Assembly: GCA_964615935.1 (NCBI GenBank)
Contig: CAZTTG010000045.1
Span: forward strand, 1-51,984
Length of the DNA: 51,984 nucleotides
Origin: CAZTTG01 sp964615935
GTDB taxonomy: Bacteria > Planctomycetota > UBA1135 > GCA-002686595
Direction: 5' to 3'
Each line of letters opens with the position of its first letter. Position 1 is the stretch's first letter. A model generated the notes under the pieces. The model was not told the DNA's origin and made no database searches. It saw only the letters and a program-made list of their open reading frames with translations. The position numbers and the translations under genes are program-made. Of the stretch, positions 44,672 to 51,984 are shown piece after piece.

Positions 44672-47134
44672 ATGGGCGCGGTCGCAGCGGCCGGCGGGCC
44701 GGAGACGCGCTCGCGCCCGGCCCCACGGTCGCCCGAGCGCGGGCCGAGGTCCCGGGCCCGGGGCCTGACCTGGACCGCCGCACCCCTGCTCGTCCTCGCG
44801 GGCTGCGGCGAGCCGGCGCCCCCGCCCGACCGCGTACTGCACCTCGACCCGCGCCTGGAGGACGGCCGCTCCCCGGCCGAGGTCCTGGCCGGGACGAGCG
44901 AGCGGGTCCAGGAGTGGACCTTCTCGACGCCCGAGGACCTGCAGCAGAGCGCCTGGACCCCCGTCGGCGCGCGCTTCCTCGAGGCCGAGGGCCTCGAGGG
45001 GGTCGCCCTGCAGGGGAACGAGACCGGACCGCAGGGCACCCGACGCGTCTCCCTCGTGTGGCGGGGCAGCCTGCCCGCCGAATCGGTCAACGTGCTCGAG
45101 CTGCGCCTCTCGTACGTCGGCCTGGGCGTCTCGCACCTCACCTGGCGCCGGGCCGACGAACCTCCCGGGCCGGTGGACCCGGAGCGCCGGGTGGGGACCC
45201 CCCACGCCGAGGCCCGCGAGGCCCAGACCCTGCGCCTCCCGCTCACCGGCCACCCCGAGTGGAGCGGCGAGATCACCGAGCTGCGCCTGATGCCCAGCGC
45301 GGTCGGCACGCAGCGCTTCGTGCTCCACTCCCTGAGCCTGCTCCACGAGGGCTTCGCGCCCGGCTCCTCCCCCACCGACGAGGGGCGAGAGGCGAGGGCG
45401 GCGGGAGACGGGGGACTCCTGGCCACGGGGATCGAGGCGCGGCGATGCTGGCCCGTGGACTGGGGCGTGCCGCTCTACGCCCGAGACGTGCGCGTCCCCC
45501 CGGGCGGGCGCCTGACGGTGGAGACGGCGGTCCCGGCCGTGTGCCGGACCCTCGACCGAGAGCTGCGATTCGCGGTCGACGCGCGCGAGTCCGACGGGGC
45601 CAGCGGAGACTGGAGCGCGCTGGCCGAGCGCGCGGCCCTCCCCGCCCGCGATCCCGGGGCTCTCAGCTGGAGCCCGCTGCGAGCGGACCTCTCGCGCTTC
45701 GCGGGGAAGGAGGTCGACCTGCGCTTCCGCGTCTGGACCGACGCGGGAGAGGGTCTCGATGGCGAGCTGCGCCGCACCCGCGCCCTGTGGGGAGAGCCGA
45801 TCGTCTTCGGCGACCGGCCGAGGGACCGACGGCCGAACCTCCTCCTGGTGACCATCGACACCACCCGGGCCGACGCGGTGGGTGTCTACGGAGGCGGTGG
45901 ATTCACGCCCTTCCTCGACTCCCTGGCGACCGAGGGGATCCTGTTCGAGAACGCCTGGACGGCCAGCAACTCGACCACCCCCTCGCACGCCTCGATCCTC
46001 ACCGGCACGGCGACCCAGGACCACGGTCTCCTGGACAACTGGTCGATCCTGGCGGCGGAGAACCGGACCCTGGCGGAGAGCCTGCGCGAGGCGGGCTACC
46101 ACACCGCGGCGGCGGTCAGCGTGGGTCACCTGCAGCCGGCCACCTCCGGGCTGGGACAGGGCTTCGATCGCTTCCTGCTCGCCCGCCCGGGGGCCCCGCG
46201 GGACGGTCGGCTCACGATCGAGGGCGTGCGGAGCTGGCTGCGCGGCTGGAGCGAGGCGGGCGATCGGCCCTTCTTCCTGTGGGTGCACCTCTTCGATCCC
46301 CACACCCCCTACGGGCCGCCGCAGGAGTTCCTGTCGGAGTACGCCCGCACCTCGGGCCTCGACCCTCCCCCGCGCAGCGTCGATCCGCCCACCATCGAGC
46401 CCCACCGCTACACCGCCGCCGGCGAGTTCCTGGAGGAGATCACCAACCTCGAGTACGCCCGCTGGCTCTACGGCGCGGGCGTGGCCTTCACCGATCGCCA
46501 GGTGGGCGAGCTGTGGCGGACCTTCGGCGAGCTCGGCCTCGCCGAGGACACCGTCTTCCTCGTCACCAGCGATCACGGGGAGTCGCTGGGCGAGCGCCGA
46601 CACTGGTTCCACCACACCAGCATCTACGACGTGGTCACCGCCGTGCCCCTGATCCTGCGCCTCCCCGGGGGCCCCCGCGGCCGACGGGTGGAGGACCTCG
46701 CCTGGACCCTGGACATCGCCCCCACCCTGCTCGAGCTGGCCGGGCTCCCGCGCGCCTCGGGCATGCGCGGGACCAGCCTCCTGAAGCTGGCCGAGGGACG
46801 CGGCCGCGGCGAGCGCCGGCTGTGGTTCGAGCACGCGGGCCTGATCCAGGTGGGATGCCGCGACGCGCAATACCACTTCATCGCCAGCCTGGTGGACTAC
46901 TCGGAGCTGGGCCCGGAGCACTTCATCCCCGAGGGCGCCCGCTTCCTCTTCGACCACACCGGCGATCCCGGGCTCGACCTCGCCGCCGAGCGCTCGCAGG
47001 CGGTCGAGGAGCTCGTCGCCCACCTGGCCCGCTGGCGCGCGAGCGCTCTCGACCACGAACGGCTCGAGCGCGAGCTGACCCCCGAGGAGCAGGCCGAGCT
47101 CGAGGCGCTGGGCTACGCCGGGGCGGGTCGCTGA
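44672..47134 (+). CDS. Sulfatase-fold lipoprotein, Thr nucleophile (second of tandem pair)
   Basis: An 820-residue paralogue of the preceding gene with the same layout. The lipobox 'VLAGC' is followed by 'LHLDPRLEDGRSPAEVLAG', beta-rich modules, the metal-binding 'LVTIDTTRADAVGVYG', the nucleophile region 'NSTTPSHASILTG', 'FLVTSDHGESLGERRHW', and the tail 'LEALGYAGAGR'. The start is ambiguous. An ATG at 44582 overlaps the previous stop (TGATG), but the ATG at 44672 has a strong GGTGGAGGG site and puts the signal segment nearer the N-terminus, though still after about 30 mostly polar residues. Presumably an outer-surface hydrolase acting beside its twin on a related substrate. Confidence 0.83.
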   Translation: MGAVAAAGGPETRSRPAPRSPERGPRSRARGLTWTAAPLLVLAGCGEPAPPPDRVLHLDPRLEDGRSPAEVLAGTSERVQEWTFSTPEDLQQSAWTPVGARFLEAEGLEGVALQGNETGPQGTRRVSLVWRGSLPAESVNVLELRLSYVGLGVSHLTWRRADEPPGPVDPERRVGTPHAEAREAQTLRLPLTGHPEWSGEITELRLMPSAVGTQRFVLHSLSLLHEGFAPGSSPTDEGREARAAGDGGLLATGIEARRCWPVDWGVPLYARDVRVPPGGRLTVETAVPAVCRTLDRELRFAVDARESDGASGDWSALAERAALPARDPGALSWSPLRADLSRFAGKEVDLRFRVWTDAGEGLDGELRRTRALWGEPIVFGDRPRDRRPNLLLVTIDTTRADAVGVYGGGGFTPFLDSLATEGILFENAWTASNSTTPSHASILTGTATQDHGLLDNWSILAAENRTLAESLREAGYHTAAAVSVGHLQPATSGLGQGFDRFLLARPGAPRDGRLTIEGVRSWLRGWSEAGDRPFFLWVHLFDPHTPYGPPQEFLSEYARTSGLDPPPRSVDPPTIEPHRYTAAGEFLEEITNLEYARWLYGAGVAFTDRQVGELWRTFGELGLAEDTVFLVTSDHGESLGERRHWFHHTSIYDVVTAVPLILRLPGGPRGRRVEDLAWTLDIAPTLLELAGLPRASGMRGTSLLKLAEGRGRGERRLWFEHAGLIQVGCRDAQYHFIASLVDYSELGPEHFIPEGARFLFDHTGDPGLDLAAERSQAVEELVAHLARWRASALDHERLERELTPEEQAELEALGYAGAGR

Positions 47135-47185
47135 GGATACGGCCCGCCGGTTGCAATCCGCCCCCTCCCCCGCTGCCATGGTTCC

Positions 47186-48898
47186 ATGCCGTTCCAGGCC
47201 CGACCGCCCTGCGCCCCCGCCCTCGTCGGGGGCCTGCGCGCGGCCCACCTCGAGTGGGCGGCGGTCCTGCTGATCCTCTGCGCCGCCCTGGTGCCCCGCG
47301 CGCGGGATCTCGCGGGCCCCTTCGATCGGGGGCTCGAGGGCTTCCAGGGGGCCTTCTTCGCCATCTGCGCGGTCAACTACGAGCGGCTGGGGGTGGGAGC
47401 CGTCTCGGGGTACCCGGTGGCCAATCTCGACCTGCCCCGGGACCCCGCGGGCGAGATCGCTCGGGATCCGGGGGGCTGGGTGGCCTACGCCAACCACCCG
47501 CCGACCACCCCGCTCCTGGCCTGGCTGGCGCTGAAGGCGCTGGGACCGGAGGGGTGGAGCGAGGCCTGGCGCGACGGGCGGGCTCCGGCGGACATCGAGG
47601 CGCCCATCCGGCTGCCCTTCCTGGCCCTGCACGCCGCCGGTCTGCTGGCCTTCTGGTGGGCCCTGCGACAGACCTCGGGCGCGGCTCGCTCGCTGATCGC
47701 CCTGGCGCTGCTCGCGGTGACGCCGGTCTCGGTGCTCTACGCCACCCTGGTCAACGTCGAGAACCCCTCGCTGGTCTTCGCCCTGCTCTCCTGCGGCTTC
47801 GGAGCGCGCTGGCTGCGCGGGGGGCGCTCGCGCGACCTCGCCCTCGCCGCCTCGAGCCTGGCCGCGGGCTGCGCGGTCACCTACGCGCCCCTCTTCTTCC
47901 TGCCCCCGCTGGTCCTGTGGGGCTGGCGAGCGGGCGCGCGCAGGGCCCTGGCGCTCTTGTCGGCCGGCGCGATCGCAGGGCTCCTGCCGCTCGGCCTCCA
48001 CGCGCTCGCCTCGAGCCGCGCCCTGGCCCGGATCGGTCGGCCCTCGGCGCCGGTGCTCGAGCGCGCGCGGGAGCTCCTCCAGCCGCTCCTCGACGGCAGC
48101 CTGCCCTTCGCGGGGTGGCTGGCGCGGCAGGTCGAGCACGCCGGCTCGCGCATCGGGTGGCCGCTGCTCGCCGCGGCGCTGATCGGCCTGCTTTTGCCCG
48201 CCTCGCGCCGCGTCGCGAGATCCCTGGATCGCTGGCTCTCGGCCCGAGAGCTGCCGGGAGAGGCGCGCGGGCCCGACCTCGCGGTCCCGCTCCTCGCCGG
48301 CGGGCTGCTCTACCTGCTGGCCTTCTACCGACACACCTGGGACGCGCAGTACGTCTTCCTGATGTTCCTCGCGCCCGGCGTCTGCGCCCTGGCCGCCCGA
48401 GCGCTCGACGCCCTCACCGGCCCGCTGCTCGCGCTCCGCGCTGGCATCGCCCCCCAGGTAGTGCTGGTCAGCAGCCTGGGGCTCCCGTGCATCGCGCGCT
48501 TCAACGCGCTGCGGCACGAGCTGCGGGCACCGGGAGACTCGCCGGCGGCGAGCCTCTACACGCCGCCCGAGCTGCCCCTGCCGGACGCCATCGGCGCGGC
48601 CATCGCGGGGGTGTGCCCCCCGGGGGCCATCGGGCTCCACCCCGAGGTCCTGGGCCTGAACCACGCGGCCTCCTTCTACGCCTGGCGATCGCTGGTGCCG
48701 GCCCCCATCCCCGACGAGCAGCTCCGGCGGATGGCGGCGGCGAGCGGGCTGGCGGACGCCCCGATCCTCCTGCTGCTGCCCGACGATCCCCCCGAGTCGG
48801 CGCGCGCCGGCTGCGAGGAGCTTCGCCGGGAGCTCGTGGGGGAGGCCGCCCCCTCGAGCCTCGGCTCGGGCTGGAGCGCCTGGAGGCTCGGGGGCTGA
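47186..48898 (+). CDS. GT39/PMT-like integral membrane glycosyltransferase
   Basis: A 570-residue membrane protein with about ten hydrophobic segments. The first extracytoplasmic loop, 'FDRGLEGFQGAFF' followed by 'YANHPPTTPLLAWLALKALG', is the pattern of GT-C enzymes of the PMT/ArnT type, where acidic residues in this loop bind the polyprenyl-phosphate sugar. Later segments alternate helices with short basic loops, and a hydrophilic C-terminal domain of about 110 residues ends 'WSAWRLGG'. The last 51 bases of the gene lie inside a 53-base element repeated at 51530. It follows the sulfatase pair by 51 bases. Likely role: transfer of a sugar from a lipid carrier onto protein or lipid outside the membrane. 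Confidence 0.7.
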   Translation: MPFQARPPCAPALVGGLRAAHLEWAAVLLILCAALVPRARDLAGPFDRGLEGFQGAFFAICAVNYERLGVGAVSGYPVANLDLPRDPAGEIARDPGGWVAYANHPPTTPLLAWLALKALGPEGWSEAWRDGRAPADIEAPIRLPFLALHAAGLLAFWWALRQTSGAARSLIALALLAVTPVSVLYATLVNVENPSLVFALLSCGFGARWLRGGRSRDLALAASSLAAGCAVTYAPLFFLPPLVLWGWRAGARRALALLSAGAIAGLLPLGLHALASSRALARIGRPSAPVLERARELLQPLLDGSLPFAGWLARQVEHAGSRIGWPLLAAALIGLLLPASRRVARSLDRWLSARELPGEARGPDLAVPLLAGGLLYLLAFYRHTWDAQYVFLMFLAPGVCALAARALDALTGPLLALRAGIAPQVVLVSSLGLPCIARFNALRHELRAPGDSPAASLYTPPELPLPDAIGAAIAGVCPPGAIGLHPEVLGLNHAASFYAWRSLVPAPIPDEQLRRMAAASGLADAPILLLLPDDPPESARAGCEELRRELVGEAAPSSLGSGWSAWRLGG

Positions 48899-48900
48899 GG
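48848..48900 (+). repeat. 53-base direct repeat, copy 1 (end of the GT39-like gene)
   Basis: This copy codes for the last residues of the GT39-like protein and includes its TGA. It matches 51530-51582 at 51 of 53 bases, the last 36 being identical. The ends of the element also pair with each other (GCCCCC...GGGGGC and GAGCCTC...GAGGCTC), so it can fold into a hairpin. Confidence 0.85.
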
Positions 48901-48945
48901 CCCCGGGGTGGCCTGCGGGAGGGCTTTCGCCCGCCCCGGCCGGCC

Positions 48946-48971
48946 CCTCCCGACCGGCGCGGGGGGATTTT
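48946..48971 (+). terminator. Intrinsic terminator after the GT39-like gene
   Basis: A 7-base-pair stem with one T-G pair (48946-48952 with 48960-48966), a 7-base loop, then ATTTT. It lies 48 bases after the stop, the right place to end the sulfatase-GT39 transcript. A second GC-rich hairpin lies just upstream near 48915-48938. Confidence 0.5.
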
Positions 48972-49100
48972 CCGCATTTCGTGAAGGGCGCCGCAGGGCG
49001 CCGACGCGTCGTCGTTGGAGCCGGCGCGAGCTCGACGATGGTGGACCCCGCCGGGCTCCTCACCAGGTCACGAATGCAGAACGAGGAAGCAGGCGGAACG

Positions 49101-51356
49101 ATGAAGCACTTCAGGCGAACGAACGCTCTCCCGCTGGCCCTGGCCGCGCTGGTCCTTGGCTGGATGGCCCCGGCGGCCGCGGCGCAGGTGTACGGCTACA
49201 GCGACGGCTCGGCCGACGGCGGCTTCGGCCTCCCGACCGGAGGCGACGTCGCCTGGTTCCAGTGCTTCGACACGGCGAGCCTGGGCCTCTCGCAGGACGA
49301 CATCCTGGTGGTCTCGACCACCAACGGGGCAGACGGCGGATTCCTGGGCGCCGATCCCGGATCCTCGGGAGGGGTCGCCGTCTACCAGGACCCCAGCGGG
49401 GACTGCGACCCGCGGGACCTCACCGGATCCGATCTCGTGGCCACCGCCACCTGGACGGCGCAGCACAAGAACGCGGGGATCATGGAGGAGATCCCCCTGT
49501 GCCCCGGTGGCCTGGTCTCGGGCAAGTTCTGGGTGTGCGCCTGGCTCGACCACGACCCCGGAGAGCTGCCCGCACCCATCGACACCAGCCAGCAGTCGAA
49601 CGGCCGGACCTGGGTGACCGGCCACCCCCTGGGCTTCGATCCCTACAACCCCAACGATCCCTCCAACGTCGTCTTCCAGGAGATGCCCACCCACGTCTGG
49701 GTCATCCAGGCCAACCGGTATCCGCGGGTGCAGTTCGTCGACCGGGACGCAACCGGGCAGAACAACGGCACGAGCTGGCAGGACGCCTTCAACGACCTGC
49801 AGGACGCCCTGTGCGTGGCGATCGACGGGGACGAGATCTGGGTCGCGGAGGGGACCTACCTCCCCGATCACGGGGCGATCCAGACGCTCCTCGACCAGGG
49901 CGAGAGCTTCCATCTCGTGCAGGGCGTCGAGATCTACGGCGGATTCGACGGCACGGAATCGCAGCTCGGCGAGCGGGACGTCGAGCAGCATCTCTCGATC
50001 CTCAGCGGCGATCTCCTGGGCGATGACCAGCCGAGCTTCCAGAACACCTGGGACAACAGCCACAACGTGGTCAAGGCATCGAATGTGGACGACTCCACCG
50101 TCCTGGACGGCTTCACGATCACCGCGGGCGACAACTCGTGGGGCGGTGGCGGCGGCGCGGGGATGCTGGTCCAGTCGGCCACCCCGACGCTGGCTCAGTG
50201 CGTCTTCCTCCGGAACTACGCGGGAGTCAACGGAACCCTCGCCATCTTCGACACCATGCCGGCGCCCATCCATATCGACCGCTGTCGCTTCGAAGGGAAC
50301 GTCAAGGGTCTGCACGTGTGGGAGAGCGAGGTCCAGGTCTCGTGGTGCAGTTTCCAGGACAATACCAGCCGGGACGCCTTGGTGGAGGGGTACTCGGGCG
50401 CGAAGACCACCTTCGTGTCCTGTGAGTTCATCGGGGGCGCAGCTGATACCTGCATCTTCATGCGCAACAGCGTCGCGCTGATCAACTCCAGCATTCGCGA
50501 GTACGCGAACGCCTACGGGATGTCCAGGGCGATCTTCGTGGATGCCACCCTCGAGCTGATCAACTCGACCATCAGCGAGAACGACCACGGACTGGACGTG
50601 ACCATCTACGGCTTCGCTGACATCGACAACTCCATCCTCTGGGGCAACGGGAATGGCAGCCAGGGGGACCAGATCAGCCTCCCGGCGACCTATCACGCCA
50701 GCGTGGATCACTCCTGCGTGCAGGGCTGGAACGGCGGCCTCGGGGGAGCGGGCAACATCGGCGACGATCCCCGCTTCGTGAATCCCGCCGGCGGGAACCT
50801 GCGGCTCCAATCCGGCTCCCCCTGCATCGACGCCGGGGACCAGACCGCGCTTCCCCCCGGAATCCTCCTGGATCTCGCCGGCAACCCGCGCGTCTACAAC
50901 GACGAGGTGGACATGGGCGCCTACGAGGATCAGGCCTGCAGCCTGGGCCCCCAGGTCTACTGCACGGAGCTGCAGAACCAGGGCTCGGGCGGGTGCTTCG
51001 CCCGCATCACCACCTCCGATCCCTGCCAGCAGCCGGTGGCCGGGGCGAACGACTACGACATCATCGTCACCGAGGCGGAGAGCGGGAAGCCGGCCATCAT
51101 CTTCTACGGCTTCGCGCCGGCCCAGATCCCCTTCGCCAACGGCACGCTGTGCGTGCAGCCTCCCGTCCGGCGGACGGGCGTCAAGTCCACCGGCGGCTCC
51201 GGGGGCTGCACCGGTCAGTTCGCGCTGCGGTGCAACGAACCCTCCGACCCGACCGGGTCGGCCGGACAGGAGGTCTACTTCCAGGGCTGGCTGCGGGATC
51301 CCGGCTCCGGTGCGGGGATGGACCTCTCGGACGCCGTGAAGGTGACCTTCCAGTGA
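49101..51356 (+). CDS. Secreted right-handed beta-helix protein
   Basis: A 751-residue protein with a signal peptide ending 'APAAAAQ'. Residues 25-210 form an uncharacterised N-terminal domain. Residues 215-620 look like a parallel beta-helix: 'VDRDATGQNNGTSWQDAF' is the usual entry block, and repeated short strands follow ('VLDGFTITAGDNSWGGGGGAG', 'INSTISENDHGLDV', 'ADIDNSILWGNG'), closing with 'SPCIDAGDQTALPPG' and 'VDMGAYE'. The last 120 residues are a beta domain with paired cysteines, of a kind I associate with planctomycete-like secreted proteins ('QEVYFQGWLRDPGSG'). No catalytic residues are evident. An AGGCGG site precedes the ATG. The gene sits between the two 53-base repeats. Confidence 0.82.
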   Translation: MKHFRRTNALPLALAALVLGWMAPAAAAQVYGYSDGSADGGFGLPTGGDVAWFQCFDTASLGLSQDDILVVSTTNGADGGFLGADPGSSGGVAVYQDPSGDCDPRDLTGSDLVATATWTAQHKNAGIMEEIPLCPGGLVSGKFWVCAWLDHDPGELPAPIDTSQQSNGRTWVTGHPLGFDPYNPNDPSNVVFQEMPTHVWVIQANRYPRVQFVDRDATGQNNGTSWQDAFNDLQDALCVAIDGDEIWVAEGTYLPDHGAIQTLLDQGESFHLVQGVEIYGGFDGTESQLGERDVEQHLSILSGDLLGDDQPSFQNTWDNSHNVVKASNVDDSTVLDGFTITAGDNSWGGGGGAGMLVQSATPTLAQCVFLRNYAGVNGTLAIFDTMPAPIHIDRCRFEGNVKGLHVWESEVQVSWCSFQDNTSRDALVEGYSGAKTTFVSCEFIGGAADTCIFMRNSVALINSSIREYANAYGMSRAIFVDATLELINSTISENDHGLDVTIYGFADIDNSILWGNGNGSQGDQISLPATYHASVDHSCVQGWNGGLGGAGNIGDDPRFVNPAGGNLRLQSGSPCIDAGDQTALPPGILLDLAGNPRVYNDEVDMGAYEDQACSLGPQVYCTELQNQGSGGCFARITTSDPCQQPVAGANDYDIIVTEAESGKPAIIFYGFAPAQIPFANGTLCVQPPVRRTGVKSTGGSGGCTGQFALRCNEPSDPTGSAGQEVYFQGWLRDPGSGAGMDLSDAVKVTFQ

Positions 51357-51377
51357 AGGGAGAGGCCCTGGGAGGGC

Positions 51378-51524
51378 TCACTCCGCGATCGTCAGGTCCT
51401 CCCTGTTGGTGAAGGCCGCCTGGCCGGGGAGCAGCGCGGGTCCGCTGAGGGCCTGCAGGTGGATCTCGCGGTTCAGCTTGCCGCTGCCTCCGGGCACCGG
51501 CAGCTGGACCGCGACCTCGTGGGG
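51378..51524 (-). pseudogene. C-terminal remnant of a secreted protein
   Basis: On the minus strand 48 codons and a stop read like the end of a secreted beta-rich protein: 'HEVAVQLPVPGGSGKLN', then 'REIHLQALSG', then 'AAFTNREDLTIAE'. The pattern of an 'x-x-Q-A' strand followed by 'xxTNxxxLTI' is one I associate with the C-terminal domains of secreted planctomycete-like proteins. There is no start, signal peptide or upstream domain in this frame: the protein-like character stops at the 53-base repeat. It is best explained as a truncated leftover. A chance reading frame in GC-rich DNA remains possible. Confidence 0.45.
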
Positions 51525-51529
51525 GGGCA

Positions 51530-51582
51530 GCCCCCTCGAGCCCCGACTCGGGCTGGAGCGCCTGGAGGCTCGGGGGCTGAGG
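51530..51582 (+). repeat. 53-base direct repeat, copy 2
   Basis: This copy is identical to 48848-48900 except for two bases. Read in the matching frame it still gives '..SGWSAWRLGG' and a stop, with both differences changing an amino acid (Leu to Pro, Gly to Asp). There is no GT39-like gene upstream of it. Confidence 0.85.
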
Positions 51583-51705
51583 ACCCGCGTCCCTCGGGCG
51601 CCGAGAGTTTCCCGCTTTTCTCCAATATGTCGCCCGGTCGGGGCGCTATTCCGGTACCGGCGCCGGGCGGATCCCCGAGGCTCAACCCCTCCGGCGCGGC
51701 CTGCC

Positions 51706-51936
51706 ATGAGAACGCACCTGCCCCTCCTGCTGCTCGTGCCCCTCGCGGGCCTGGCCGTCCCGGATCGCGCCGAGAAGCTCGCCGACACCTACCGGGAGGA
51801 GATCGAGGACGTCAACCGGGACCACGCGCGCAAGCCCGGGGAGACCACCGAGGACGAGCTCTCGAAGGAGCTCCCCAAGAAGGCCCTGAAGGCCCTGGAC
51901 GACCTCCTGGAGCTGAAGGACTCGCCGGGCGTGTAG
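51706..51936 (+). CDS. Small secreted protein of unknown function
   Basis: A 76-residue protein with an N-terminal signal ('LPLLLLVPLAGLAVP') and a charged, helical mature part of about 55 residues rich in Lys, Glu and Asp ('EKLADTYREEIEDVN', 'KKALKALDDLLELKD'). There are no cysteines and no recognised motif. The upstream sequence lacks a strong ribosome site, and the window ends 48 bases after the stop, so the neighbouring context is missing. It could be a real small exported protein; codon composition is consistent with its neighbours, but the call rests mainly on the clean signal peptide. Confidence 0.5.
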   Translation: MRTHLPLLLLVPLAGLAVPDRAEKLADTYREEIEDVNRDHARKPGETTEDELSKELPKKALKALDDLLELKDSPGV

Positions 51937-51984
51937 GGCCCCGCATTCCCCCAGAGTCCCGGGCTCGCCGATCGCCAGGATGAT

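Larger units (their letters stand above)
51357..51705. other. 349-base intergenic region with remnants
   Basis: No intact gene is seen here. It holds a possible hairpin around the beta-helix stop (51353-51383), a minus-strand remnant of a secreted protein's C-terminus (51378-51524), the second copy of the 53-base repeat (51530-51582), and about 120 bases of leader for the small secreted protein. The leader includes the T-rich stretch GCTTTTCTCCAATATG, which could hold a -10. Confidence 0.6.

Noticed and set aside
44330..49063. A 1,577-codon minus-strand frame across the sulfatase pair and GT39-like gene
   Set aside because: Low-complexity antisense of three supported genes; no signal peptide, motif or domain pattern.

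Overview
This window is a high-GC, gene-dense stretch of bacterial chromosome from a draft scaffold. It contains one run of exactly 100 Ns. No tRNA, rRNA, CRISPR array, transposase or phage gene was recognised. The gene content suggests a free-living, polymer-degrading bacterium of the Planctomycetota or a similar phylum. The pointers are secreted FG-GAP/UnbV and beta-helix proteins, alkaline-phosphatase-superfamily lipoproteins ending in 'LEALGYAG', GH78 and GH172 hydrolases, many signal peptides and lipoboxes, and a K+-dependent membrane pyrophosphatase. The phylum is an inference from content, not a measured placement.

Layout. 0-4.4 kb: a small DUF6504-like protein, two GT4 glycosyltransferases with an RDD membrane protein between them, a cysteine dioxygenase-like cupin and a secreted CxxC-repeat protein. 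4.4-7.7 kb: a 1,080-residue FG-GAP/UnbV lipoprotein with a thioredoxin-like tail. 7.8-14.5 kb: a nitrogen-stress and redox module. It holds a hybrid cluster protein (hcp), a companion ferredoxin broken by the assembly gap, a Crp/Fnr regulator with a near-ideal HcpR/Dnr-type operator, a 12-heme membrane-anchored cytochrome c and a C69 peptidase. 14.6-19 kb: a probable operon of a Gfo/Idh/MocA oxidoreductase, a DUF3795 protein and a GH78 rhamnosidase. 19.2-23.4 kb: a membrane protein, a serine beta-lactamase-like lipoprotein overlapping a PhoPQ-type hydrolase, and an FAH-family enzyme.

23.4-31.8 kb is the most unusual part. An 1,124-residue transglutaminase / LpoB-like / CapA fusion is transcribed divergently from an operon encoding a GH172 (DUF2961) enzyme and a second secreted transglutaminase with an EF-hand-like insert. 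An ICMT-like membrane methyltransferase follows. 31.8-37.4 kb: a GT4 enzyme, an FHA protein with a membrane anchor, an ABC transporter with 4-base gene overlaps, a TPR-like protein and a DedA protein. 37.6-42.1 kb: hppA, then rsfS (which appears to start at ATC), then a YyaL/DUF255 protein. 42.2-52 kb: two tandem paralogous sulfatase-fold lipoproteins with Thr nucleophiles, a GT39-like membrane glycosyltransferase, a secreted beta-helix protein flanked by 53-base direct repeats, gene remnants and a small secreted protein.

Together the genes point to envelope and extracellular polymer building and remodelling, plus NO or hydroxylamine defence. No single experimentally known pathway ties the whole window together.
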